Part shown: piece after piece, positions 10,070-23,297 of the stretch
Layout of the letters: each line of letters opens with the position of its first letter
Position numbering within the stretch: position 1 is the stretch's first letter
Origin: Cephalotus follicularis
Lineage: Eukaryota; Streptophyta; Magnoliopsida; Oxalidales; Cephalotaceae
Reading direction: 5' to 3'
Length of the DNA: 64,000 nucleotides
Assembly (NCBI GenBank): GCA_001972305.1
Contig: BDDD01000724.1
Span: 248,001 to 312,000, forward strand
Position numbers and translations under genes: made by a program
The notes under the pieces: generated by a model
Told to the model about the DNA's origin: nothing
Seen by the model: only the letters and a program-made list of their open reading frames with translations
The model's database searches: none

Positions 10070-12412
10070 TGTCACACCCCGTATTTCCATTCACGTACAA
10101 TGGACCAGCATATGTGGTGATATCAGAAAAGCATAAAATAATACTCCAGCATTTCAATTAATAGTCATAAATAAAAATTCGCGGAAGCATTCGATAAGCC
10201 GGAATATAAAATAGGCCGTCCGCACGCATCCCATACTACGTGCGGGTAAAACCACAATTATCCTTACATAAAAGGAAAATACAACACTACGAGGTATGAA
10301 CCGTTCAATTTCAATTACAGTACAATACCATAAATAATCAACCTTAAATAACAGTAAGAAGCTCTCATATGCAATATGAAAATTGTTTTCTTTAGAAACA
10401 TTAACAATTCAGTAATCGTACCTCTCATAGGAGGAAAACGATATCAGTAACAGTAGTGGTTTCCAGTTGGAAACAAAACAGTAGGTACCTCTCATGTAGG
10501 AGGAAAATTAGTAAATCATTTGGACAAAAACATTTATTTGAAAATGATAGTTAATTTCAAGAATTGGATACATAGCCAATAGTTGGTTTCAATCATTGAA
10601 ATACAAGTGGTAGTGGTGTCAATAGCCCCAAAATAGTATATACAAACAAAACAGTAGCATGTTCAGTAACAATATCAAAATCAGTAACTCTTGTAAATAC
10701 TAGTTTCCATTTAAAAATAGTGTTTAAAACCATGAATTGTGCATATAGCACATAATTCGTTCGATCGTTGCAATATAAGTGGTAGAGATGTTGAATAACA
10801 TCAAACAGTATACACTATATGGTGGTAACATATACAATTCAGTAACGGTACCAAACAGTAGCAATTCAATCAATGTTATGCAATTTATACCCAGAACAGT
10901 CGGCTGCTCTCAAGAACCAGTCGGCTGTTGGGTTTCCAGTCGAATGTATTGGTTGAGTAGTCGACTGTCAAGGATGGCAGTCGACTGCCTCTGCCCAGAA
11001 AATGCAGAAATGACAAGTCATGCAGTACCAATTCGGTCCCCAATCAAATTCAATACATGTAAATATGCAGAAAGTAGACATACACAATATGCATACTATA
11101 TCTTCCATAACATATCATTACCCCTACCTCAAATCGCTATCCCAAGATCAATTGAGTTTGATCTTTCTCTTTGAGTTCCAAATCACTTTCACCAATCACT
11201 CTTTCAATTTCCAGCAGAACCAATCTATGCATGTTTGTTTATGAGTACATACATCAATATCAGTAGGTTTCAATGCTCTAACACTAGCTTATTGAGTCAT
11301 TAACATCATTCTTACCATTCCACTACTTTTCTTGAACTCTATGTCAAGTACCATTAATTTTTGATTCATTGTTCTTAACTTGTTTTGACAGAAGATATAT
11401 ATATATACATGAAATCAGTATGTATATACATGCTAATCCATTACTATAATCATTATCTAGTTGCACCAAGAATTACTAGGATTCTTAAGTCTCTAATTCC
11501 ATTTAAAACACTCTCCATATTCCAAATAATTTACTCAATCCATCTACTGATTTGCATGTTTCAACAGTAGGTATATACATACTTAGGAGTCATTAAGAAT
11601 ATCCTAACATTAACAACAATTATAATCCATTCTAGAGACTATATCACCAATTCCACTTGATTTCATTATTACTTTCCATTTCAATTCCAAAGATTGTTAT
11701 TCCAATCCATTAACAGAAGATATACAACATTTTTCCTAGTCATTTTATCATCAAATAACAAAGAATTCGGAGTGAGAACTTACCAAGAGTCTAAAGCTTC
11801 AAAGTCCTTCTTTTTGAGCTTTCTAACCTCTCCAATGCAATCCTTCCACAATCCTTAGTAACTCTCACTTCATTCTGTGTTTCTAACACTCCTAACACCA
11901 TTCAACATCTGATATAAAACTTGAATTCTTCAGATTCCTACCTACTCACATGCACTCACATTTTTCTTTCATTCTTTCCACCACAAGCCTCCCTCACTTC
12001 CACTTCCTCTCTTAATTAATCAATTTGGTGGTTGGTGGTCTGTAGAGAACATGCAAACATTCAGTTTTGCATGTTCTGGCAGGTGGTGAGACACAAGTGC
12101 CATTTCCCACCTGTCATTCTTGTCCCTGCACATGCCAGGATTCTGTCCTGGAGCAATCCAGTCGACTGGCTGTAAGACGCAGTCGACTGCCTTCCTCACG
12201 TGGCAAACAGTCGACTGTTGCCCTGTGACAGTCGGCTGTTTGGTTGATTTAGGGTTTCCTAGTCTTTGATACTCCTCCAATTGTACTTCCAATCAACCCC
12301 AAGAAATTACCAATCACAAAAATTAGTATAATTGGACAAATAACTCAATTAAAATGTATATTTTATTTCAAATTTGGATCAATATACATTAATTGAAGTT
12401 GCGGTTATTACG
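10070..12412 (-). repeat. Element B 3' LTR
   Basis: Its first 290 bp match 16465-16755 and its last 860 bp match 17195-18055. Between these it has about 1.2 kb (10360-11550) that the other LTR lacks, including CAGTCG(A/G)CTG motifs at 10895-10990. A second group of these motifs lies at 12158-12240. The terminal CA (plus strand) has become CG at 12411-12412. Confidence 0.85.
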
Positions 12413-12432
12413 TTCCCCCCTCCTTCAAGAAA
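12413..12432 (-). other. Polypurine tract of element B
   Basis: On the minus strand a purine run (ttgaaggaggggggaa) lies immediately before the LTR, after the conserved 'ATTCGAGGACGAAT' that ends pol in this family. Confidence 0.8.
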
Positions 12433-12458
12433 ATTCGTCCTCGAATTTAGCCCTTACA

Positions 12459-12731
12459 TCACATTTCGAATAAGTGGGGAAATGTCTCCCTCATTTCGTC
12501 CTCACGTTCCCACGTAGCCTCCTCAGTTCCATGAAAACGCCACAACACTTTGACCATAGGGATGGTCTTGTACCTTAGAACCCTTTCCTTGTGATCCACA
12601 ATCCTCGTCAGCCTTTCTTCATAAGTCAATCTCGGACTAATGAATCCAGGGTCGTAGCTCAAAATGTGAGATGGGTCGGGTACGTATTTCCGTAGCATGG
12701 AAACATGAAATACGTTATGCACGTCCGACAA
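12459..12731 (-). pseudogene. Element B chromodomain (pol C-terminus)
   Basis: The 90-residue frame carries 'NVFHVSMLRKYVPDPSH', then a chromodomain-like tail ('VKVLWRFHGTEEATWEREDEM') ending 'FPHLFEM'. In chromoviruses this domain is thought to guide integration into heterochromatin. It is separated from integrase by a single in-frame TAG where element G has CAG (Gln), a C-to-T change. The next downstream signal is the polypurine tract. Confidence 0.85.
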
Positions 12732-13637
12732 GCTAGGCGGTAGTGCAATCTAATATGCTACCTCCCCTACTCTCTCCAGTATTTCATAAGGTCCAATATA
12801 CCTTGGAGCTAATTTCCCTTTGAGGCCAAAACGGTATATCCCTTTCGAAGGCGAAATCCTCAAGAATACATGATCTCCCTTCTCAAACTCCAGTTTCCTT
12901 CTCTTGTTGTCGGCGTAACTCTTCTGCCGACTCTGTGCAACTAGCAGTCTCTTCTTGATCATCTCTACTTTATCAGTGGTCTCTTGCACCAAGTCAGGTC
13001 CAAGCACTTGTCTCTCACCTACTTCGTCCCAGCAAATAGGTGATCCACATTTTCTTCCGTACAAAGCTTCATACGGAGCCATTCCAATGCTAGTGTGAAA
13101 ACTGTTGTTGTAGGAGAATTCAATCAATGCTAGATGATCCTCCCAACTCCCAGCAAAATCAATCATACAAGCCCGTAACATATCCTCTAGAGTCTGGATA
13201 GTGCGTTCGGACTGTCCGTCAGTCTGTGGGTGAAATGCAGTGCTGAAATTCAAGGTTGTTCCCATAGCTGCTTGGAACTTCTTCCAGAACCTTGAGGTAA
13301 ATCTAGCATCACGGTCGCAGACAATACTGACCTGCACCCCATGTAATCTCACTATCTCCCGAATATACAATCGAGCAAGCTTCTCGATAGAATGTGTCCT
13401 GTTCATCGGAAGAAAGTGTGCAGACTTAGTAAGTCTGTCCACAACAACCCACACCGCTTCATGCTGATTCTGTGACCTCGGCAATCCTGACACGAAGTCC
13501 ATGGTCACGTGCTCCCATTTCCATTCAACCACTGGTAGCGATTGTAGCAGTCCCGTAGGTTTCTGATGTTCAGCCTTCACTCTCTGACAGGTCAAACATC
13601 TTGCTACATATTCAGCAATTTCTCTCTTCATGCCGCT
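12732..13637 (-). pseudogene. Element B integrase
   Basis: The frame contains the C-C half of the zinc-binding region ('CLTCQRVKAEHQ'). The three catalytic acidic residues lie in 'MDFVSGLP', 'CDRDARFTSRFW' and '[11 protein letters not shown]', and the C-terminal 'GPYEILERVGEVAY' follows. The His-His half lies just before a TAG near 13636, in place of a conserved Trp ('YW*SGMKRE'). The catalytic core itself looks complete, so inactivation is by stop codons rather than core loss. Confidence 0.88.
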
Positions 13638-14465
13638 CTACCAGTAATTCTTCTTCAGGTCGTGCCACATCTTGGAAGTTCCTGGGTGAACACTGTATCT
13701 CGATTTATGAGCTTGTTGCAGTAGCTCATTCTTGATACTCTCGTCATCCGGAACACATATCCTTCCTCGGAACCTCAGTATGCCATCAGTATGTACGGAG
13801 AACTCGGAATCAGTGTCTAGGTTCTCACGAATACTCCACAATTCAGCATCACTATACTGAGCAGTCAAAATACGCTCGAGAAGTTTCGGTTGTGCTCTCA
13901 GACTTGCCACAATAACTCCTCGGGAAACCATGAATGGATTCCAACTCTGAAATTCCTCCAATAGTTTCCACTGTGATACCATAGCTCCAGCAATCATCGC
14001 CTTGCGACTCAGCGCATCAGCCACTACATTCGCCTTTCCCGGGTGATATTGGATATTGCAGTTGTAGTCATTAAAGAACTCCACCCATCGCCTTTGTCTC
14101 ATGTTGAGCTCCTTCTGGGAAAATAAATACTTCAAGCTTTTATGATCCGTGAAGATCTCAAACTGAGCACCATAGAGGTAGTGCCTCCATTTCTGCAAAG
14201 CAAACACTATGGCTGCCAACCCAAGATCGTGTACTGGATAATTTTCCTCGTACGGTTTCAACTTCCTCGATGCGTATGCAATCACCCTACCATGTTGCAT
14301 CAGAACGCATCCCAAACCTTTCCCAGAAGCATCAGTGTAGACAGTAAATCCCTCATTACCCTCCGGTAATGCCAACACTGGAGCCGAAATCAACCGACTC
14401 TTCAACTCTTGGAAACTCACTTCACAGGAATCATCCCACACAAAACTGGACTTTTTCTGAGTCAA
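13638..14465 (-). pseudogene. Element B RNase H and integrase His-His region
   Basis: The 275-residue frame has the RNase H motifs '[15 protein letters not shown]', '[15 protein letters not shown]', '[11 protein letters not shown]' and '[16 protein letters not shown]'. It then has the start of integrase ('[15 protein letters not shown]'). One stop (near 14464, after 'ATPLT') separates it from RT in the same frame. Confidence 0.9.
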
Positions 14466-15602
14466 CTATGTCAGTGGTGTAGCAAGTTTCGAGAATTCCT
14501 TGATGAATCTCTGAGAATAGCCAGCCAATCCCAAGAAACTACGAACCTCCGTCACGTTCTTCGGTTGGGGCCAATCAACGATGCTTTCAATCTTCGCAGG
14601 GTCCACAGAGAATCCTTCACTCGACACTATGTGACCTAAGAAAGTCACATGATCCAGCCAAAATTCACATTTGCTGAATTTGGCGTATAATTGTTCCTTT
14701 CGGAGTGTCTGCAGTACAATTCTCAAGTGCTGCATATGTTCTTCAGTGCTCTTTGAGTAGATCAGGATGTCATATAAGAATATGAAGACAAACTGGTCCA
14801 GATAAGGTCGGAACACTTGGTTCATTAAACACATAAAGGCTGCAGGAGCATTTGTCAAACCAAACGGCAGTATCAGAAATTCGTAATGCCCATATCTGGT
14901 TCGAAATGCGGTTTTCTCCACATCACCTTCTCTAAACCTCAACTGATGGTAACCTGTTCTCAGGTCAAGTTTGGAGTATACAGTTGAGCCCTGTAGTTGG
15001 TCGAACAACTCCTCAATATGTGGTAGGGGATACTTGTTCTTCACAGTCACTTGATTCAGCAATTTGTAATCAATGCATAGTCGCATCGATCCATCCTTCT
15101 TTTTCACAAACAGGACTGGTGCTCCCCATGGTGATACACTCGGTCTGATAAAACCCTTGTCAAGGTAATCTTGCAGTTGAACCTTCAACTCCTTCAGCTT
15201 AGCAGGAGCCATTCGGTATGGTGCTCTGGATATAGGAGCAGTTCCAGGCAATAGTTCAATGCTGAACTCAACATCTCTCTCCGGTGGCAACGAAGTGAGT
15301 TCATCTGGAAACACATCAGGAAATTCACATACAACAGGCACTTGTTCAATATTAGGCGTACCTTTCGTATGATCAATCATGTACGCCAAGTAACCTTCGC
15401 ATCCTTCCTTGAGATATTTTTGTGCTCTTGTGTATGAAATGATCGGAGTAGTAAAATTCTTCTCCCCGATAAACTTGCACTCAATCCCACCTTGCAGCAA
15501 AAATGTCATCATCTTGTTGTAGCAATCAACACAAGCATGATGAGCATACAGCCAATCCATCCCCAGGATTACATCAAAATCTCGGATAGGTAGGACTATC
15601 AA
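14466..15602 (-). pseudogene. Element B protease C-terminus and reverse transcriptase
   Basis: The frame opens with the last part of an aspartic protease ('[20 protein letters not shown]'); the catalytic Asp-Ser-Gly region is missing. RT follows with '[17 protein letters not shown]', '[12 protein letters not shown]' and '[12 protein letters not shown]'. The active-site box, normally FIDD in this family, reads 'FLYD', so one of the two metal-binding aspartates is replaced by Tyr. That alone should abolish polymerisation. Confidence 0.9.
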
Positions 15603-15703
15603 GTCAGCGCTCTTTCAGCAACATCAACAAAAGTGGTCAGCTGTAACAATAACAATTTGGACCTGATATCTGGTCGAAGGCCTTTCAAGAACCTTCGGAT
15701 CAT

Positions 15704-16357
15704 TCATAACTCACCCTCAACAAGATAAGGCGTGTGTCTCGCCAGCTCCACGAATCTAGTCTGGTATTGAGCTACCGTCATCTCTCCTTGACGTAACTCC
15801 ATCAGCTCTGTCTCCCGACGATCTCGTTCAATCTGCGGTACGTAAGTACCAAGAAACTCGGTCTGGAATCTGTCCCAAGTCCTGTCAAGCCCACGGTTGT
15901 CCCATTTTGCTTCATTTCTCTCCCACCAATAAGTTGCCTCGCCCCAAAAGCGGTACACAGCAAAATTAAGCCTTTGGTCATCAGTGCATTCTAGGGCAGC
16001 AAATATCTTTTCCAGGTCTCTGATCCACCGTTTAGCTATGGTAGCATTCAGTTCGCCATTAAAGGTTGGAGGATTCTGTCGCATGAACTGCTCCAGGTCT
16101 CTACCAAAATCTCCGACATGATTGACTTCTGGAACACACTGTCGGGCTTGAGTAGCCTCATACATCTGTCTCATCTGTTCCATGTTTGCTGTATTGGCTT
16201 GGATCTGCTGTTGGAAAAGATCAGCCATGCGCTCGGAGTTGCTCCTCTCATCGTGTACTGGAGGAACATTCACCTCCGGGGCATTCTCGTGAACAGGCGG
16301 GGCATTGTTCCCGTCGTCAGCTCTACGCCTTCCACGTCTGCCTCTTCTTAGATCCAT
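15704..16357 (-). pseudogene. Element B gag, truncated
   Basis: The 217-residue frame starts with an Arg/Gly-rich tail ('MDLRRGRRGRRRADDG') and carries the gag core ('FGRDLEQFMRQNPPTF', 'YRFWGEATYWWE', 'ELRQGEMTVAQYQTRFVEL'). It stops at 'VEGEL'. Gag sequence continues another 30 codons in the same direction and then joins the protease C-terminus near 15603. The zinc knuckle and protease active site are lost in that deletion. Confidence 0.88.
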
Positions 16358-16448
16358 TTCAGTTTCCTATATGGAATGACAAAAATCATTTGGAAACCAT
16401 TTACTTAATTTCTGAGAAACTTATCCCAGCTTAGCATATATGGAATAT

Positions 16449-16460
16449 GCTCTAATACCA
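16449..16460 (-). other. Primer-binding site of element B
   Basis: On the minus strand TGGTATTAGAGC lies 4 bases after the 5' LTR end. It matches the tRNA-iMet complement except for one C-to-T change. Confidence 0.8.
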
Positions 16461-16464
16461 TGCT

Positions 16465-18055
16465 TGTCACACCCCGTATTTCCATTCACTTACAATGGAC
16501 CAGCATATGTGGTGATATCAGAAAAGCATAAAATAATACTCCAGCATTTCAATTAATAGTCATAAATAAAAATTCGCGGAAGCATTCGATAAGCCAGAAT
16601 ATAAAATAGGCCGTCCGCACGCATCCCATACTACGAGCGGGTAAAACCACAATTATCCTTACATAAAAGGAAAATACAACACTACGAGGTATGAACCGTT
16701 CAATTTCAATTACAGTACAATACCATAAATAATCAACCTTAAATAACAGTAAGAAGCTCTGCAAGCTTCAGCAGCAGTCTCCCAAAAGTCCTTGCTTAAT
16801 CTGAAATTGTAGGGGTTAGCCGTTGTCCTCACTTGGCAAAGTAGAATGATAATGTATGATAAGGAATATATGAATGCAACATGTATGACAGTTTATATAT
16901 TAAAATAACATTTAAATGTGCCAATATATAAGCAATTATGCCAAGTGGCCATAAACAATCCATATGCAAGAATACCGCACAAGGGTACAATCAATCAGTC
17001 CAGTGGTTTATCCGAAGACCAGTATTAGGCTCAAGACGTCGCCAACCCCTAGCCTACGTCGAGCCACCAAGCTATCATCCCAACTCCGCAGATGATAGGA
17101 GGCAAACAGTACTACCGGCATTTAGCGGGTAGCTAACAATCAGTTCTGCAATTGCAGACGGTATGGGTGGATGCCCTAGCCAACTCCTGGTGATTTGCAT
17201 GTTTCAACAGTAGGTATATACATACTTAGGAGTCATTAAGTATATCCTAACATTAACAACAATTATAATCCATTCTAGAGACTATATCACCAATTCCACT
17301 TGATTTCATTATTACTTTCCATTTCAATTCCAAAGATTGTTATTCCAATCCATTAACAGAAGATAAACAACATTTTTCCTAGTCATTTTATCATCAAATA
17401 ACAAAGAATTCGGATTGAGAACTTACCAAGAGTCTAAAGCTTCAAAGTCCTCCTTTTTGAGCTTTCTAACCTCTCCAATGCAAGCCTTCCACAATCCTTA
17501 GTAACTCTCACTTCATTATGTGTTTCTAACACTCCTAACACCATTAAACATCTGATATAAAACCTGAATTCTTAAGATTCCTACCTACTCACATGCACTC
17601 ACATTTTTCTTTCATTCATTCCACCACATGCCTCCCTCACATCCACTTCCTCTCTTAATTAATCAATTTAGTGGTTGGTGGTCTGCAGAGAACATGCAAA
17701 CATTCACTTTTGCATGTTCTGGCAGGTGGTGAGACACTAGTGCCATTTCCCACCTGTCATTCTTGTTCCTGCACATGCCAGGATTCTGTCCTGGAGCAAT
17801 CCAGTCGACTGGCTGTAAGAAGCAGTCGACTGCCTTCTTCACGTGGCAAATAGTCGACTGTTGCCCTGTGACAGTCGACTGTTTGGTTGATTTAGGGTTT
17901 CCTAGTCTTTGATACTCCTCCAATTGTATTTCCAATCAACCCCAAGCAATTACCAATCATAAAAATTAGTATAATTGGACAAATAACTCAATTAAAATGT
18001 ATATTTTATTTCAAATTTGGATCAATATACATTAATTGAAGTTGCGGTTATTACA
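16465..18055 (-). repeat. Element B 5' LTR
   Basis: Shares both ends with 10070-12412 but replaces the middle with a 430-bp segment (about 16760-17190) containing 'gtaggggttagccgttgtcctcac'-type sequence. That segment is also found near the 3' ends of the LTRs of G and M. Four CAGTCGACTG-type motifs lie at 17800-17880. Confidence 0.85.
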
Positions 18056-18060
18056 CTAAG

Positions 18061-19155
18061 TCTCACAGTATGATCTCATCATGGTCTTAGTCATCAAACT
18101 TCATTCCATGGACATTAACTATATATATAGTGAACAATACCATATGAAAAAAAAATCTCCCTTTAAATCTGGATCATCCCCAAATGATACATGATCATCC
18201 AAATGCACACATGCAACTATTTTACAGTCATTAAAATCCAAATCATTAAAATCCCAAACCTGACAAGATCAGTTTGGTATTATTAAAGACCAAATTAGAA
18301 TTATTCATTACACATATCAGATCTTTTGGTCATAATATCATCAAGGAACTATACCCAAATGCAAAGATCTATTTTATTTGCTGAAAAATTTCCAGACATT
18401 ATTACAAATAAAAAACAATTACAAAGATTTTTAGGAAGTATAAATTATTTTAGAGATTTTATTCCAAAATTTCATGATTTATGTAACCCATTGTTCCAAA
18501 TATTAAGAAAAACTCCTCCTCCTTAGACAAATAAACATACCCAATTAATGAAACAAATAAAAATTTATGCCAAAGAAATTCCTTGTTTATATTTAACATC
18601 ACCTTTAGCATTTAAGATTGTTAAAAAATTATTATACCTTAGAAAAGTTATCTACATAAAATTCTTCTCTTTTAGTTTGCAAAAAATGGATGAACCAACT
18701 ACCAGTTGATGAAAGCTTAGAAGAAAAATATTTGAGAGAAAAATCTTTGTCTCTCACTGAGACAGAAGAAAAACATTTGAAAGAAAAACATTTTAGATAA
18801 AAAATTATATCTCCTATTGAGATAGAAATAAGAAATTCAAGAGCATTCTTTTTCCCAAATACTGTTTTCAAAACATTGAGAGAATACAACCTTGACGAAG
18901 TAATGAAAACCATTCAAAAAATGAGATGCCAAAATCTATTCAACAATTTCAAATTAATTCAAGATTTTCTCAAACACATCATTTCAAATGATGAACAGTT
19001 CCTTTATATTTCTGCAAGACATCTTTCTTATTATCTTCCAAATAGCCAACAAAAACAATGCCCAGAAATATTAAAGACTTGCCAAATTGTCCCCCTAGAA
19101 CACTATTCATGTACCTGCCATTTGGCATACACCATTTACACTGCCTGTTGAAATC
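18061..19155 (+). pseudogene. Endogenous pararetrovirus remnant: RT/RNase H region
   Basis: 18326-18526 encodes a fragment typical of the reverse transcriptase C-terminal ('thumb') part of caulimovirids, including 'KKQLQRFLGSINYF' and a Pro-rich end. A weak continuation towards RNase H runs to about 18615. After that come an AT-rich stretch with imperfect internal repeats (18700-18850) and a 91-residue frame at 18876-19151 that I do not recognise. Stops and frameshifts make all of it non-functional. The sequence is cut by solo LTR D and resumes at 23298. Confidence 0.65.
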
Positions 19156-22100
19156 TGTCACACCCATTTCCTACCGAGACGGATCTGACAATCACGTGGT
19201 AAGCCTCCTTCCGGAAACCACCACGTGATATCTTGAAACCTGTTTAAAAATTTCTTAAAACCATCATAAAGTTGAACTTTTTACAAAAACTTGAAAATTT
19301 TTCTAACTCTTAAATTTTTACGAAAATCGGGCATGTAGTATCCGTTTATCGGACTATGCCCCCTGTAAAGAAAAACACATTTATAATCACACTCCCAAAA
19401 GAGGAACCAGCTGATTTTAAATGGGCTCAGCCCTTAGAAAACCACAATTTTAAAGCAGTAAACATGGGTTGGGCTCAGCCTCGACCATATCATCAAAGCA
19501 AGAAAAGTAAGTCTATAGGGCTCGGCCCTTTAAAAGCAAAACCATAAGAGCAAACATTTTTATAAAAACATAAGTAAATGCTTAATTAAATGTTGATGTC
19601 GTGATAATATGCATGTGTCAAAATCTTGGTAGCATGCTCTGCCTCCGTGGTCAAACATCTACAGCAACAAACTAGGAATCATCTTGTCTCTATCTGGAAG
19701 GGAAAGAAAAAAGGAGGGGGTTAGTCCAAACGACTAAGTGGGTAGAAACAAAATACATCTCCCATAACTATAAACCAAATAAAAGGAGAATAAAATAAGC
19801 TCAAAGTATAATGCAATGTAAATCTACGGCAAGAAATGAAGTCACGAATCACAAAGGAAATCAAGATCCCAAGGATAATCAAAATCCACTGAAGATGTCA
19901 AGATCCATAACAAATCACGGTCCATAAAGAACATCGAGATCCCAAAGGGATATCGAGATCACAAAGGGATATCGAGATTCCATAAAAGTTAACTCATAAA
20001 AAGGAATCAAGATAAGAAAGTATAAGCGAAATCCGAGAAGGAAATCTCGATACTCAACAAATGGCCCCACAATATAAACATGAGTCAAGAAATATGCCTG
20101 CCATGATCAAGAACATAAACCCACACAGGGTAGAATCAATGATTAAAGAGAATATAGTACCATCATGGCTTCATAAAAGACCGCTCAAAGTCAACAATAC
20201 ACTGAACATGAGAATCAATATGATGAAGTAAATCATGAAAAGCATAATAGCAAGACTCCAATGAAATAACCGGTGACTCAACAAGGGAATCCACTGAACA
20301 AATATCATACTCAAGGCAATAATCAAATACATGAGAGTCACAATAATGTCAATATCAAAAATGTAATATGTGCCCAAAGAAGCATAAACATATAAGAGGA
20401 TGCTAGTACCAATCCTGTCACTGTCTCATATCCTTGCCAAATCACATGGCGTCATATCATATCCCCGCCACATCACATGGCGTCATAACATAACTGATGC
20501 AGCAATAATATAGGCCAATAGGCTACAGGATGTGATCATCATCCATCATACACCGGTGTAGAGTGCCTATGGTAAGCATAACATCCAAAACTCGCACGAG
20601 GGGCCGGTATATACCGTACGGACTCTAGCCCTCACCGAGAAAACCCGTAAGCACACTCAACCTCATCCGAGGGACCTGCGTGCAATATATATCAACAACC
20701 AAACACAGCCCAATAGGAGGGTAATGGAGCAGCTCTGCTGCACTCACACTCAGCATACCATCATAGGCAAGAGTATGCCGCAGATCTAGGTATGGAACCC
20801 GGGGGTAGTTTCCACATAACACCCCATCATAGACCCATGGGCCTGCTAAGTAGAGTTGAGCGTCGAACATATACCACTCCTTGGACCGGTAATACGTATC
20901 AGAAAACTCGGTACCCAGCATCAGAGTATATCATAGTAAAATAATATAACAAGCCACAAGTGTGAGAAGGTGACCAAGTCACCCAGAGCATCGAGCACAT
21001 AGCCGCTCGGAATCACATCACAATCATGAATACGTTAACAGAAGACAACCGGGATACAAATCCCAACCAAGATCACATATCACAAGAAACCGGGCACATA
21101 TGAAAACAACAGGACTCTCAAATAAAGAATTGTTCAACGGCATCAACAACAAAGCTCAAGTATAAGAATGCGAAAACCAATCAAACTCAACAAATCCGGC
21201 CCTCAATGGCCATCTCATAAAAGAACCACAAAAGAGCACATAGCTAACAACGCAACTCAAACATGACAATACGAAGCTAGAATGAATATAACAACAACAA
21301 CAGAAATAATATATGTCCGTAGGAGCCAATGCGGATACGACATCAAGAGTTGAAATGAATATACGATCACAAGGTCTCATATCAAAGTAAAACGAGAATA
21401 CTCAAAGGATTCCCGAATAACCAACGATGAAATTGTCTTATAACAATAAGGTCTATCAGCAAATATACAATTAAGAAGCACAATCAAAGCACGACCAATG
21501 ATCAAAATATCAAGAAACAAATCATGTCACATGATGGAATCCAATAATAAAGGCTATCAACAACATTTGACATTTAAGAAATCACAATACAGTCACATCA
21601 TCAAAGAATAGCAATAACAAATAAGGTAAAGGAAAGAGATGTTCTACTCACTATATCAATGCCGATTACTAGCACGGACTAGCCCATCAATGATCCGGAT
21701 CAAATACAGGATTATTGTCTACAAAGATATTACATAGCCGACTTAGAATTATATGTTCTATGCTTGTAACATAAATTGCATGCATGAAATGCCATAATGC
21801 TATTGCATCCTACTTATTCACAAATTCCCGATCGACTTATCATTCAACTTACTACTTATATCTCATTCCATTGTTCATCTTATCACATAATTACTCCTTG
21901 TAACTGATTCGCATAAATACACCACTCGAATGCACATATAAGAGCTGTTTAGTTCCACTAACTCAGTTTCACTCCAAATTCCTAACACATTAGTCATTAC
22001 AAACTTATTAATACATATCTTAATTCCATCATTCATGCTACTCACAATTCACTATCATTAGCTTATAACCCGTTCCAATATAGCCATAATTATCTACTAT

Positions 22101-23292
22101 CGTATAATTACTCCATCACATCGGAAAACTTATTAAACCACATTTGAACAGGAAAAAGAAGGTGAATTTCGACTTACCGAAAACTGGGTTCCCCAGAAAA
22201 ACTGTGGGTCGTCATCAATTGGAACTCCACCATCCTTCACGCTGCATAGACATAAAACGTATCATTACGACATACATACAAGAAACATAATTTGTCGTAA
22301 TCGGAACTCTGGCCAGATTCTGGTCAACCTGTTAGGGTTCCGTCGACACTAAAACCAACCCCCTGAACTGATGTTCAACACATTATTGATCGAATCTCAC
22401 TGTGACTCGCCCGAGAACAGGCAGCCACCGCCGGCAGTGAGTTTGACTCACTGAATCAACTCGCCGGTCAGCCAACAATTATGGTCACTTCACAAATAAG
22501 TCACAAAACAACCAGGCCTACACATCTCTGCCCGAAACTCGGTCAGACTCGGCGGCTGTTGACGCACCGGAGCTCTGACCGAGTCACCATTGCGCTGGTA
22601 ACGCCACCCATAGCCTCCACAGCGTCCTGGCTACTCATTGGCGGCCGAGACTCGCTGGGACTCGGCATAAAATACGACATCCCAGGCGACAGCGAGTCAA
22701 AAAGTCCCAGCTGACTCACTCGCCTAAATCCAGCCGATTTCGATCGATAAACGCCAAAGCTAACATCAAAATGGGTGTAGCCGACCTTCTAGATGAAGAC
22801 CAGCCCCACCCGTGACGAAACCGATGGCGACAGTGAGCGGCAGAGGTGATAACATCAAGGGAGAAAAAGAAGAAAAGAGAAGAAGAAGAAGAGGGAAGAG
22901 AAGGTACCGTCGGCGGCGGAGGTATCGCCTGCAAGTCTTCCCGGTCCGGTCTGGCGCTTAGCCCGGCATCTTCTCCGGCTCTCTCCATCTCTCTCTGACG
23001 TCCTCTCTGTTCTGTCTCTACCACACGGGCGCTATGCCCATTTCTTTTAATTGGTCTGGCGCGTCTAGCGCCTTCTAGACGCGCCCGACTCCCCTTTTTC
23101 TTTCTTTTTTTTAATAACAATTATAATATTAGTATTAATGATAATAATAATGCTAAAATGATGCGCTCAATGCCTTTTTCGTGATCCATACCCGTATCTC
23201 TCTTTCCCCAAAATCCAAAACCATACGCTACAACCACTATTCATAATTTTACCGAAAACAAAATACCATATAATCAGAACACGGGTGTTACA
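19156..23292 (-). repeat. Solo LTR D, 4.1 kb
   Basis: The block runs from TGTCACACCC to GGGTGTTACA and is flanked by a perfect AAATC duplication (19151-19155 and 23293-23297). It contains no gag or pol. Parts of it (19156-19220, 20730-20880, 21640-21710) match the left arm of inverted pair E at 52950-55600, so it belongs to a family with very long LTRs. Short tandem repeats lie at 19925-19985 (a unit with 'aagggatatcgagat') and 20440-20490. The C/T-rich and GC-rich end (22700-23090) would be near the 5' side of the LTR if it is minus-oriented; orientation is inferred from the terminal sequences. Confidence 0.85.
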
Positions 23293-23297
23293 AAATC

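Larger units (their letters stand above)
10070..18055 (-). mobile_element. Element B: Ty3/gypsy chromovirus (Tekay/Del-like), minus strand
   Basis: The element is bounded by TG...CA ends and a perfect 5-bp target-site duplication CTAAG (10065-10069 and 18056-18060). In minus-strand order it has a 5' LTR (16465-18055), primer-binding site, gag, a small piece of protease, RT, RNase H, integrase, chromodomain, polypurine tract and 3' LTR (10070-12412). Stop codons, a catalytic RT change and a gag-protease deletion make it non-autonomous. Confidence 0.93.

Noticed and set aside
20625..20921. 98-residue minus-strand frame
   Set aside because: It is inside solo LTR D; the matching segment in E (54360-54520) does not keep the frame.
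22716..23120. 134-residue minus-strand frame rich in Lys, Arg, Pro and Ser
   Set aside because: It falls in the purine/pyrimidine-biased end of solo LTR D and looks like low-complexity translation.
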